Source of the DNA: Artemisia argyi
Lineage: Eukaryota; Streptophyta; Magnoliopsida; Asterales; Asteraceae
NCBI GenBank assembly: GCA_030686995.1
Contig: CM060680.1
Span: 198,821,322 to 198,885,321, forward strand
Direction of reading: 5' to 3'
DNA: 64,000 bases
The notes beneath the pieces are model-generated. The model made no database searches and had not been told where the DNA came from. It saw only the letters and a list, made by a program, of their open reading frames with translations. The position numbers were made by a program, and so were the translations under genes. This document shows, piece by piece, positions 13,074 through 24,483 of the stretch. Every line of letters begins with the position of its first letter. The stretch's first letter is position 1.

Positions 13074-13399
13074 ATGGCTGCCAAGAACAACACGAACTCT
13101 GTTTCAGAACACATTGGTTTACAAGTTCGTAAGTAGATTGGTAAATAGTGGGAGCTACAAAAAAAGTTATTGTGAAATTATCCAAAGAGTTGCTTGACAC
13201 TGTTTATGAGAGGGGGCTGTTGTTAATGGATCTTAATAAGGCGCCTCTGTCACTTGCTAAGGAAGAGAGTTTGGCTTTTTTGAGGTTGATCAGGGACCGT
13301 GATTTTGCCAAAGCTAAGGCCATCAAGCAGATGAGTGATGAGGCAAAGAGTCACATACTTGAGAATGTTGTTTTTCTGAGGATGATCGAGCGTATGTGA
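13074..13399 (+). pseudogene. unidentified ORF remnant inside the MULE
   Basis: An ATG at 13074 opens a frame of about 20 residues (starting MAAKNNTNSVSEH) that stops. A second frame, shifted by two, runs from about 13148 to a TGA at 13399 and encodes about 83 residues of normal-looking protein with several charged helical stretches (VIVKLSKELLDTVYERGLL, LRLIRDRDFAKAKAIKQM). Read together they suggest one short protein broken by a frameshift. I do not recognise the family. Its position between MULE inverted repeats makes a captured host fragment possible but not shown. Confidence 0.35.
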
Positions 13400-14285
13400 G
13401 AGGGTTTTGGTTATGGTTGTGATTTTCTGCATTTTGTTATCTTAGTTTGTGTAGTGACTCTTATGCATGTGATGGTTGTTATGGTAAATGAATGAAGAAA
13501 GTTTCCTGTTTTATGAATAATTTTGTGTTCTTGATGTTTTATGTGTTTTATGGTGGTTTTGTGTTACTCTAATGTTTATAAAAAATAGTCAACGATTTTA
13601 GTCAAAGGTATTGTGGCCTTACTTGTTGGAAAAATAGTCATACAAAACCGAACCACAAATGTACCCTTGTTTAGTTTCTATGAAGATCTAACCACAAAAA
13701 CCCTTTTTGTTTGGTGTTCCAAACCCGAAAATAAGAACAAAACCCTTTTAATTGTTTAAACCATGATATTGTTTCAAAGGGAAATTTCACATCTCTTCAC
13801 CTCAAAATCAAAAATTTCATATTTACTAAAAAAAACATGCTTTAAAAGCATTGTACATTATGCATTCAAAGTTTTTAATTTGGGTATATAAAACTAATCA
13901 TGAAAAGAGAAGGAAATATGAAATTCATCTTTGTTTTAAAAAGTATCTGTCACGAATAAAATCTTGAAAATAAGGTCTTGGGTAAGGTTTAATTTCTTTA
14001 GTTTTCTTTGAAAACCGACACTCCAAACACAAAAATAAACTGAATCTTGTTTTTAAATAGATTATTGATATGATTTTGTTGATATTTGTTGTTTGTTCTT
14101 TTTTTCTTTTGAGAGATCGAGGATAGGTTTTGAAATTGTTTGTGATTGTGATATTTGAAAAATAGTCAATGTTTTTTGAGTTGTTATTTGAAATTGTTGT
14201 GCAAGTATTTCTTTTGGAGTTGTTGTTTGTTGCAATTAGATCTTTTTGGGTTTGGACTTGTTATAAGAAAGTGTTTGTTGCAATT

Positions 14286-14286
<1 letters not shown>
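13400..14286. other. MULE interior, no gene recognised
   Basis: AT-rich, T-rich sequence with short open frames only. Nothing recognised. Confidence 0.5.

Positions 14287-14332
<46 letters not shown>
14287..14332. repeat. (TA)n microsatellite
   Basis: About 46 bp of TA, followed by a G8 run. Confidence 0.96.
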
Positions 14333-14337
<5 letters not shown>

Positions 14338-14397
14338 GGGGGGGTTGTTTCAAGATTGATGCTATTTATTTTCGATTTTGGAGTTATTGGTTGTGGT

Positions 14398-14577
14398 ACA
14401 GTGGTGATGCTAGTGGTAGTAAAGTGGTGATGTTGGTGGTTTAATGGTGATGTAGGTGGTGGTAAAGTGGTGATGTTGATGGTTGTGCAGTGATGATGTT
14501 GGTGGTTGTGTAGTGGTGGTGTTAGTGGTGGTACGGTGGTGGTGGTACGGTGGAGATGTTGGTGGTAGTAAAGTGTG
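14398..14577 (+). repeat. GT-rich minisatellite
   Basis: About seven imperfect units built on GTGGTGATGTTGGTGGT plus a variable spacer (AGTAAA, TTAAT, TGTGCA), roughly 24-30 bp each. The open frames across it are low complexity and are not treated as coding. Confidence 0.8.
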
Positions 14578-14864
14578 AAGAATTAAACATTATTATAAAA
14601 CCCATTATATTAGATTAATACGTTATAAAAAATGCATATAAAAAACATGTTACATTAATATAAAAAACATCATATGTTACAAAAAAACATTACACAAAAT
14701 ATTTAAAAAAAATACAATCATCCTAGTTGTTTTTTGTATGCATCCAAATAATTTTAGCACTCATTTGATTTTGTATTTTCCCCTCATTTGAAACAAATCA
14801 AAAGCAATATCGGAATCTTTTGAAGATTCTTCTTTTATAAAACTCTCAAGCAAAACACGTTTTT

Positions 14865-16413
14865 CTTGTTGTGGAAAACTAGAAGGGAGGGTTGAATAGT
14901 TTTACGTCTTTTTAATTTTATGAAAACTTAGTTGTTTAAAACAAAACTTCGTTTCTAGTTTATGTGAGACCAATATTTGTATACTTATAAGTACTTATAT
15001 CTACGCAAGTAAATAATAACAATATGGATGAGTATGACTTATAAGAACTTATATCTACGCAAGTAAACAATAACAATATAGACAAGTATTTTTTACGTCC
15101 CTTTTTATTTATGAAAACTTAGTTTAGTTTTAAAGCCTTGTTTACTCTTAAAACTTTGATTCGATCTTATGTGAACTCAAGTCTTGAACAATATGAACAA
15201 CTATATCGAGGTATGAAAAATAATAACGATGTAAGCTAAGTATGTAAAATCAACACATGCATAACATAGACAATTCTAGCTATATACGAGATGTAAGTAA
15301 GTAAGCTAAGTAATAAGTTAGAGTTGGAAAGATCTAACCGCGAGACAAAGGATTTATAGTGGTTCGGCTACAAGGACACCTTCCTTGCCCTACTCCACTC
15401 CCCGAGTCACCTACTCGAGAGTTTTCTTCACTATGTCAACAAGCTCCCTTATGGCGGAGAAAACCTTACAAAACTTTTGCTTACACCAATTAACGACACT
15501 AAGCTAATATCGAGTCCTAATAGTAGCTAGAACCAGTCTCACACCACTAGTCACTACACACCTTCTTCACAACATGTACACACCACTACTACTTCACAAC
15601 TTCACACTACTCCACTTCTTCTTCTTCTTCACACCACTACTTCTGCTATACTTAATTACAAACCCACCTAGATCTACTTATTACAAGCACTACACAACTT
15701 TACAATTGATATATACAAACTACACAACTAATCTTCAATACTTCTTGATTTGAAATGGAAGAAATATTTTTCTCTTGCACTTAGAGAGATGAGGGAATGA
15801 AGAGATTGGATCACTTGAAACAAGGATTAATAATCTTATGATCAAAGGGTTGTAGAAGGATGTTTAGAGAGAATTGGATCTGGAAATTTTCGTGCAAAAG
15901 GTGGTAAAAATACCAGATTTAAGGTGATATTTATAGGGAAAAATTTCTGACAAAAGGTGCAAAAGGTGGCCGGCCCCTTTAATTGTGTGCCGGCCCCCTT
16001 AAAATTAAGGGGGCCGCCCAGACGAAACCTGCAGATTTCTTGTCTTTTTCTAGGGAAAATTTATTTGGTGAAAAACTAACTGATTTTCGTTAAAAATTTG
16101 AATTCATATATTTATTATGAATTAAACATTTTCCTTTAATTACCAAAAGTATTTTTCTAAATATATAAAATGTTTAAACCATTTTATATAATTTGTATTT
16201 ATTAAATAAACATTCCTTTGATCATAAAATGTATTAGGCAATTGTTTATTCATACCTTAATTTATTTAGTTGGATGTAATGATATTTTGTCACTAAATAC
16301 TTGTTTACGTAATGATTTTATGTTTAATGATTTTACATTTTGTAATCGTCAAAAAGTAGAGATATTGAAAAATATTAATAACGTTTTTACGCATTATTTA
16401 TATCAACACTTGT
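14865..16413. mobile_element. solo LTR, family A copy 2, nested in the MULE
   Basis: The body is 14870-16408 (1539 bp), starting TGTGGAAAACTAG and ending TATCAACA, flanked by the perfect 5-bp duplication CTTGT (14865-14869 and 16409-16413). It shares blocks with the solo LTR at 5599-7063. No internal retroelement sequence is attached. It post-dates the MULE insertion that surrounds it. Confidence 0.85.
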
Positions 16414-17251
16414 GGAATGTCGTTGCGTTCCTTATATGCTTTAATCATATATCTTTAACTTTGCTCGCGTTTGCAAACATCAAAAGTGCGTCTACAAGCG
16501 CCTGCATACATTTGTTATTGATTGCTCAATTATAATATATAAAAGTAAGTATTGATGAAATCCGCGAGAAATACGGATTTACCGAGTCGTTCACCCAACG
16601 AAAGTTGAATGGAATCTCGAATATCGATTCGTGAACCGGGTAGTGAAAAGTGAATAGTGAAAAGTGATGGTGAAATTCAAATTATGAAAAGAAATAGTGA
16701 ATTATGCAGAAAGTACAAGCAAAGTATGCACAAGTGTCTAAAATTAGAAAACGAAAATGCAATCGCGAAATTTAAACGTAACGTACGAAATAAAACGTGA
16801 CTATTATACTAAAAATGATCCTACAATTATGAAACAAGTTTCTAGAAATCTTAAACTATTAAAAAGAATTTTAAGAAAAAGAAAAATATTTTTTTGACTT
16901 TTTCTATGATTTATTTTCTATTATATTGAATTAAAAAGTAATTAAAAATAAAGGAAAATGTAAAAAATAATGGAAAAATTATAAAATCTATTCTGAAAAA
17001 TCTACAAAATTATAAAATAATTTTCTAAAATATTTTTGTATTTTTAAAGGCTTTTTCTGATTTTTTATTGATTTTTGTATAATAAAAAGGATTTAAAAAT
17101 GATTATTAATGAAGAAAAATTAAGAAACATAGTAAATCAACTTGGAAACATCTGAAAAATTCACAGAAAATCTAAAATAATATGCAAAGCTTGCAGAAAA
17201 TTTTTGAAAAGAAAATATTAAACAGAAGTGCTTATTTACTTATAAAACAGC

Positions 17252-17287
17252 TTATGGCAAGTGCTTATTATTAAGCACTTGCCATAA
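17252..17287. repeat. perfect 16-bp inverted repeat with 4-nt loop
   Basis: TTATGGCAAGTGCTTA is followed after TTAT by its exact reverse complement. No T-tract terminator or gene is adjacent, so a function is not assigned. Confidence 0.9.
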
Positions 17288-18827
17288 AACTAAACCAAAT
17301 TAAAACCACAGATGTGATATACTCTAATAAACTCAGTGATGCTCAAAAATGAACAGAGATAAGCTCAGAAGTAGTAGGATTAAGTAATAAGCAGTCTAGG
17401 TAAATCTATTGAAAAGCAAAAAAGCAATCCAGGATAAGCTAAAAGAACAAGTACAATGGAAACCACTAATACACACTAACAGAAACTCAGATACACCAAA
17501 TTATCACAATTACAAGAGCTATAAGGCACTAGCAGCCCTAAAGTACCAAAACAGATACCATGCTCAAACCACTAATTAGCAGAACCAATAAGCTGGTCCA
17601 AATAAGCTCTAAGATTCAATATTAAGGGGGCAAAAGCTCAACTATACTACTGAGTAACTAAAACTACCAAATACCCTATCAGAAACAATCTTATACTACC
17701 TAAATTGAGCCCAAGATCAGCAGCCTGTAGGATGCTAAATCCTGAATCAATTGACTTTTCTAATGCTAAGTTACTTTGACTATTTCTAATTTTAATCCAC
17801 CTAATCTACTATTACTAAATGAATTAAGCTAATAATAAACTGAATTAAGCTTATTTTAACTGATTATGTAACTACAACTAGAGTTTCACTAACTGTCTAA
17901 CTCTACACTATTATTTAAGCTAAATTTATAATTACTTTTGACTATTTCAAATTTATACTACTGTTTTTAGTATTAAACTTTCTAATTCTACACTAGTGTG
18001 ACATAAGTGAGACCTTTAGACAGCAACCAAACAACTGCAACATACAACAAAAGGCAGATCCAAACACCCCTTCAATAGACAATAACTATAATGAAACTAC
18101 AATTAAAACCAATTATCACAAAACTACTGATTCAATGAGCTATATTAACAAACATAGATGCAATAACAACTATCAATAACAATTAAAATCCACAGGAACT
18201 AAGTATCTCAGATCTAAGCTACAAATAAAACAACATGTGAAAACAGAACTTACAATGAGAAATTACCCTCAGCATGAACAGAGGGTTTCACTGAGCTTGC
18301 CTATCTTTAAGATAGGCTGAGATCTTCCAAATCTATCTCAATCTACCAAATCAGCTCCATGTACCCATTGAATAAAAAACAGTTGACTTATTTTGACCAC
18401 AAGTTTTTTAACAATTAAAACTGAAATAATCCTAACCAAAAGCTATGTAGAGCTGAAGTTAAATGAATTAAACTACAAACAAATTTTACCAAAGGCTGCT
18501 TTATAACAAATCTATTTCTATTTTTATATTTTCTGATTTTAATGAACTTCTAAATGATATTCAAACTGAAATTGAAAACTATCTTTTATGAAGAGTAAAC
18601 AAGCTGAATTAACTGAAAACTTAAAGATATAAGCTGAAACAATAACAAGTAAACTAACAATTGAATTGATTAAATGTAAAAACTGATTTCATTAAAATAA
18701 AATAAAAATTACAATTAAACTAAACTAATACAAGTGGAAATTTTGGCAGAGCTTTGCTACTCAAAAACTCTACACTCATACAAGCAGCCTAAGCACTCTA
18801 TTTATACTACAAATGAGGATAGGTAGC

Positions 18828-18854
18828 CACGGATTGCCAGCTTGGCAATCCGTG
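18828..18854. repeat. perfect 12-bp inverted repeat with 3-nt loop
   Basis: CACGGATTGCCA, loop GCT, then the exact reverse complement. It lies in the higher-GC part of the MULE interior. Confidence 0.9.
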
Positions 18855-20074
18855 TGATGTGCTTCTTCAAATCGTTTCTATGCCCTCAGATCAATCCTCC
18901 AATCATTGCCTCATCATATAGACCCTTGGATTAGATTTGGTGACGCGTCTCACCCAATAGGAGATTGCCACGTTAGTCCCTTGCGTGTTTCTTGGCTTCT
19001 GACACGTCCTGACACGCTACTGACCTTCTAGAAGCTGGTTGATTTGACCATAACACCCTTAATTGTGGTAATTAAGGGAGCGGGGTAAATTAGGGTTCTT
19101 GTAAATAGTGTTTCTGGGTAAAAGGGGGAAAAGGGAGCGAGTAAGATTTTTTTTATATTTGTTTGGTTTTGTTGACTGTTTGACCTTGACCCGTGGGTGG
19201 AATGTTGACCGGGTTGTGGACTGGGCTTGGGTGATGGTTTTATCTTTGGGCTTTGGATTGTTTTGGATGTGGTATTTTGGATTTGGACTTTGTAGTGTAA
19301 TTTTCAGATTTGTGGTATTTAGAAATATAAGGACTAGAAGTGTAGAAAATGAAACTCCAAGGATTAAACCTGTACTTCTTCCAAAATAAATTCCAAGGGC
19401 TCATGATGTAAGTATCTGATTTTCCAAGGATCATAGATGTCATAATATGAAAAGAATCTTCTAGGGACTAAAATTGCCAAAGTCTGAATCTTGGAGGACC
19501 AATTCTGACACTTTCATGAAACTTCATCCAAGGATCAAAAACTGATAAATCACATATCTCTAAGGACTTCTAAGGCTCTGAATTGACTTTCATTGACTGA
19601 ACTTCACACATTCTACTCTCGTGCTCGTTTTTGCTTGTTTCTGATTGTTTTTTGTCATTTTGTGAAATATCCAACCCTGCACGTTCACAAACATAAAAAC
19701 ACACATTCTTTGGCATTTGTTAGCATAATTAGTCTATTTGGTTCGGTATTTGGCTTTGAAAAGGTATGTGAATTAGCACATACTAGTTATTCTCATCAAC
19801 TTGTTTCAGTACTTCAGCTTTGATTTCTTCGATTGTATATGGAAGAGAACAACTTGAGCTCGAACAATCCATAAGATTTTTTGTGTGTGATTAATTTGAT
19901 ATTGAGCGTATGAAAAATGATTTGGTGTGGTTATGATTTATGTACTCAGATAGGAATTTATAGCAATTTTTTAGAAAAAAAAAAGTAAAAGATAACGACT
20001 ATGGAGCAACTTGAGGACCTGCGATGTCAAATAAGTTAAAACTTGAATGACCATATTTTTTGATTTGATATTTG

Positions 20075-20299
20075 AAAATTTCAGGGACTAGCGGTGTAAT
20101 TGAGAAAAACATTATATTACATATACACCCATCACACATAAGTTAAGTGGGTTGACTAACGAGAAATGCTAACGATAATTAGCAAAAAAGGACTAGGCGC
20201 ACAATTAATAGAAAATTGGGACTGTATTCGCAATTTTTGAAGTTTGGGATGAAATTCTAGAATCGGACGGAGTTTGGGGACTATTGGTGTAATTTACTC
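20075..20299 (-). repeat. right terminal inverted repeat of the MULE
   Basis: Reverse-complement partner of 12432-12655, ending GGTGTAATTTACTC at 20299. Confidence 0.82.
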
Positions 20300-20308
20300 T
20301 CGTATAAA

Positions 20309-20896
20309 TAAACATGAATTACATGATAGTAGATACAAGGTTTTGTTAACCTTGCCTTAATGAATTGCGAAAATATAATTTATTCAATCATTTAAAAATA
20401 AAAGGTGCATTTGGTAGGTGGGTTTAGGATTGAGAGAATGGATTGATTTCAAATAAAATTGTTTGGTAGATATGAATGGGATTAAAAATCAGAAATCATA
20501 ATCATAGATCTATTCTAAAGTGGAGAGGTGGATTTATATCTCATTCCAATTAACCTATCCCATTTTATATTTTTGTTTCTTATTAAAGTTGAATGGGGCA
20601 TGCCTAGGTGTGATATAATGTATATTTTCGTTTATTGTATAAGTTAAATGAGGCTCACTCATGTGTGATATTAATATCATAAGTTTCATACCAAATACAA
20701 AAAATGACAAGATACCGATAGTGATTTAGGGTAGCAAACCAAACATAACCAAAATGTGATGTTAAACAAGGAATGTTTGATATCCATTAACAATTATTTA
20801 TATTTACGCTAACTAAACCATAAGTTATGGTTAGTAAAATCAATGTTTCAAATAAGGCCTACAAGGCCGATTAATTGCCGCCTAGGTGCTACAAGG
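20309..20896. other. repeat-like intergenic DNA left of the 23-kb hAT
   Basis: No gene. The stretch 20403-20752 has TTTGGTAGGTGGGTTT-like and inverted TTTGGTTTGCTACCC-like ends that suggest a decayed MITE without a clear duplication. The part near 20850-20896 (GATTAATTGCCGCCTAGGTG) continues across the hAT into 44251 onward, so the hAT interrupted this sequence. Confidence 0.45.
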
Positions 20897-21422
20897 CCAC
20901 CTACTAGGGATGAGCATGGTACCAAATTGGTACCGAACCGGCACCGTTTTAGTGGTACCGCTATTTTTCCCGGCAACAAATGATGGTACCGTTCCCGGAA
21001 CCGAGAGTATGTCCGGTATCGGGTTCGGGTAAACCGGTACCGTACCTTTTAAGAACCGTTTTACATAGACAACTTGTGTTTGATTTAAAATCATAAACTA
21101 CAGTATCTGAGATCCTATAAATACTATACGTTCATACTATACTAGTATATTATGAAATGCAAATGCATAATTAGTATAAAAATGTTCTTACATCGCTATA
21201 TAATGCAACTACTAAAATGATGTTGATGCAATCCAGAACTTAACTTGGCAAGGAGTTGTAATGTTTAACTTGAGGTTTCTACATGTTTGAAACACAATGT
21301 GAAGTTCATTTTAAATGCAACTACTCTCAATAGTTTTTGATTGAGTTCTTTGATGAATTTTATCCAAATAGCACTAGTATAATACTATATCAAATGTCTT
21401 AATAAATTTTCGTATATTACTA

Positions 21423-21460
21423 GCCGGTCTACCCGCGCGTTGCTGCGGGATCACGGTAAA
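21423..21460 (-). mobile_element. possible Helitron 3' terminus
   Basis: On the minus strand a short hairpin with CCCGC/GCGGG arms (within CCCGCAGCAACGCGCGGG) lies about 8 nt before CTAG, followed by T. This fits the Helitron 3' end (hairpin then CTRR, inserted at A|T). No matching 5' TC end or Rep/helicase sequence was found, so this is only a candidate. Confidence 0.3.
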
Positions 21461-21689
21461 TGTGTGCGTTATTCTTTTATCCAGCCGACATACCTAAGAA
21501 AGCATGAAACGAATCGAATTTGTCAAATAAATAAATTCGAGAAAGTTATACGTATTTATAATCGTTTTTATTGGGAAAATTATTTTGAGAATAATGGTGC
21601 AAGTTTCATATTTTTTTTGATTCCGTTTAGTACGTTAAATGGGTCATGTAGCGAATACGTCAAAAGAATTGCACTTTGGCAAAACAGAC

Positions 21690-22110
21690 CACTCCGCCCC
21701 TTATTTTTATTTTTGCCCCTTTGGTTTGTTTTAGCCAAGTTTGGTCCGTCCCTATTATATAAAAACCCCCCATTTCTCTCTCTACTCTCATTTAAACACA
21801 CACAAACACTCTCTCCCCTCTCTCTCACTAATGCTTCGCTGGCCACCTCTATTCCGGCCAACCACCATCACCGTCGACCACCCACCTTCGCCGGAAAATT
21901 TTCCGGGGAGTTATTTTGTCACCTCAAATCGTAGATCGGGTTATTTTTCACCTTTCTGGAGCTTATTAGCTCTCGACGCGGCACCAAACACCTCCACCGC
22001 CGCTGCATCGCCACCACGGTATCACCACCGCCACCCTTGCTCTGTCTCTCTCTCGGTAACACCCCTCACGTGCCCCTTCCCCTCTATATTTTTATTTTTC
22101 AAACCCTAAT
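21690..22110 (+). other. promoter/5'-UTR-like GC-rich island inside the hAT
   Basis: TATATAAAAACCCCCC near 21755 is followed by a CT-rich leader (about 21770-21830), an ATG at 21831 and an open frame rich in Pro, Thr, Ser and His that runs into a possible donor (TCTCG|GTAACA) near 22055. This has the look of a promoter, leader and first exon on a GC-rich background unlike the surrounding AT-rich DNA. No protein family is recognised. It may be a captured gene start or belong to an unidentified element. Confidence 0.35.
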
Positions 22111-22337
22111 TTGTAAATTTTTGTTAATCCGATTTTCATATAAAACCTTTTATAAAACCTATGTAAAAGATTAGAAAAAGTGTAGGTCTAAAAGATTTAA
22201 CCTCGACTCGTGTGACTCGGTCATGACTCGGTGACTCACCAAGTCAACTCACGTTGACTCGGGCGAGTTAACATCTCTTTTGCTTCCTTTTATATGTCTA
22301 ACAATTTATTTATGAATTAATATAGATTTTTTAAGGC

Positions 22338-22369
<32 letters not shown>

Positions 22370-23177
22370 TTTGCACTGGCCGGAATTTGCTGTAGTCGCT
22401 GACGCTTTCGCCGGATCCTGCATTGGCCGCTGCCGGAAATATAAATCGGTTCTGATTTTGTAAAATTATGTTTGCATTTATTTATTTATTTATATTTTTT
22501 GTAAAATTTGGTGTATTGGAGACAAAAGAAATTGTATTTTTATAAGGGTAAAAAAACACCCTTGTTGTTAAAGTTGCATATTTTTTTATTTTTTTTATTT
22601 TTTTTTTCAAGGTGGATAGATATTTTGTTATTTAAATTTGTTGTAATTTTTTTTATGTTGTGGTTAAGTTTTGTAGTCCTGTTTTGCACTGTGCTGTAGC
22701 ACTGTTTTGCACTATTCATCCCAATCATTTTTAGTATATAGTATAATATCTTCAACACATTTGCTGTATAGAAAAGAAATGCATTATAAAGGGGTGTTTG
22801 GCAAAGTGAATTAACAAACAAAAAAATGAATTTACTTAAAGGGGTGTTTGGCAAAGAGTAAACAAAGTGTCCGCTTATATTTAACAAATCCAGTTTTAGC
22901 CCGTTTTAACCCATTAACCCACTGTGATAGCAAATATCCAGTTTTGACCCGTTAAAAATTGCAGTCTCAATAATCAATTGCAACAAATGATTAAACTTAC
23001 ATTAAAGAACAACATACTCAAATTAAAAGAACAACATACTAACATTAAAATTTTTAGTCAAATACACCACATCAAATTCGAATTCATTCAAAAAAAATTC
23101 CAGCTTGACCCATCTTACTTCTGTGACAACATGATATTTTTCCAGTTTAACCCATCTTACATCAAAATCACATGAAA

Positions 23178-23228
<51 letters not shown>

Positions 23229-23377
23229 CAAACTAAACAATGTTGGAAACTGCACTCAATCTTCCACACCTTCTTTCCCTTTCTCCCAACCGTTTTCCTT
23301 GTTAATTCCATCTTCAATCTCTACACATACGATATACGATAGCAGACAAGCTAAGTTAGTTACTTAGCTTGTCAATA
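22111..23377. other. hAT 3'-side non-coding region
   Basis: AT-rich, with a T24 run near 22340 and a poly-A run at about 23180-23227. A 17-bp phrase GGGGTGTTTGGCAAAG occurs twice (about 22790 and 22841) and resembles hAT-type terminal sequence, hinting at a decayed small element. No gene. Confidence 0.45.
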
Positions 23378-24483
23378 TCAAAGCTTGTTGTTAATACCTC
23401 TTGCAACATCGTCGTCATTTAATATGTCATCAATTGATGCGTGGAATTGCGCTCTCGCAAAAGGTTTTACCTCTCAAGGGATCTTGAGAAGCTTGCAATC
23501 CTCAACAGGCAGTGTACCTGTTCGTTGTAGTATAGTATCGTGACAAGTACCGGGAGATTGATCGTTCAACTCAAAGAATAGTGTTCGCTAGGGTTAAAAC
23601 TCACTAAAACTAGGTCTAGAGGTGAATGATGATTCTTTTTGCATTTTTATATTTTTAAGAAAGCAATTAAAATCTCGGTTTTGGAAGGAGTGGGCGGAAT
23701 TAGTTGCTAGTCAACTAACCCAATTAACTAAAGATGCAATCAAAATAAAATAAACTAAAACTAAATTGTGGTATAAACAATAATGAGAGAAAATTGTGTT
23801 TACTTAGATTTCACTACTTCTTAGCTATCTTTTACAGGTTGATTAGCTTGTTACAATTGCATGGATGACGGGTTATATTCCTTAATATCATTCGTAGGGC
23901 CGTGTACGATCTTCCCTAACTCTATAAGCTTCTACCTCAACCCTATGTCGAGCCGACTAAAAGCTCCTAATATGGTATTCTTGGAAGTTACTTATGCATT
24001 AAATATAACCAAATAATCGTAGTACACATCCGATTCATGTTTCTTAAGACGTTCAAGCATGTTACCAAATGGAAGTCTGCCAGTTTTCTTAAGGCTAACA
24101 TCGAATTCATTCATCCTCAACAATTATAAACAAACAACCAACCCATAATCAATATCTAAGTTTCATTACATCTAAGCAAACACGAAGAAAACCTAGCCTA
24201 GCATGTTTAAGAGAAGACAAGTGTAAGATATAATCAAACAACACATAGACATATTGAATGATTTGATAAAGTACTTATCTTCAATTAAGCATGGAAGAAA
24301 CAAGGGGTTGAAACCCTTGTAAAAGCTGTGAAATTCGTCTAGGGTTTATTCCCTCAAAGTTGCACACAATGGATGAAAACTAGAAAACTATATATAGATT
24401 TTGTCTCCTGACGGCGTCAAGAGTAATGTGTGACGCCGTCAACTCGCCGCCCAAATAAACTCGTATTGCCTAGATCCACTTCT

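Larger units (their letters stand above)
16414..20074. other. MULE interior, AT-rich, no gene recognised
   Basis: Long AT-rich stretch with two perfect hairpins (17252-17287 and 18828-18854) and a more mixed-composition part at about 18800-19830. Short open frames occur (for example 19108-19389) but none shows a family signature or splice-compatible partners. Confidence 0.5.
12423..20308. mobile_element. Mutator-like element (MULE) with long TIRs, 7.87 kb
   Basis: The body is 12432-20299. The left end GAGTAAATTACACC... and the right end ...GGTGTAATTTACTC are inverted copies extending about 200 bp inward (shared AGTCCCCAAACTCCG, TCTATTAATTG, GTTAGCATTTCTCGTTAGT). The flanking 9-mers TCGTAAAAA (12423-12431) and TCGTATAAA (20300-20308) differ at one base, fitting the 9-bp Mutator duplication after some decay. 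No transposase is visible, so it is non-autonomous. Its interior holds an unidentified ORF remnant, a minisatellite, a nested solo LTR and a long AT-rich part. Without the LTR it would be about 6.3 kb. Confidence 0.82.

Noticed and set aside
20403..20752. MITE with TTTGGTAGGTGGG-like ends
   Set aside because: The inverted ends are poor and no duplication was found; mentioned only as possible.
21440..21934. 164-codon frame inside the hAT
   Set aside because: Composition changes abruptly along it and it overlaps a leader-like CT-rich region; no family signature. Only the promoter-like island is reported.
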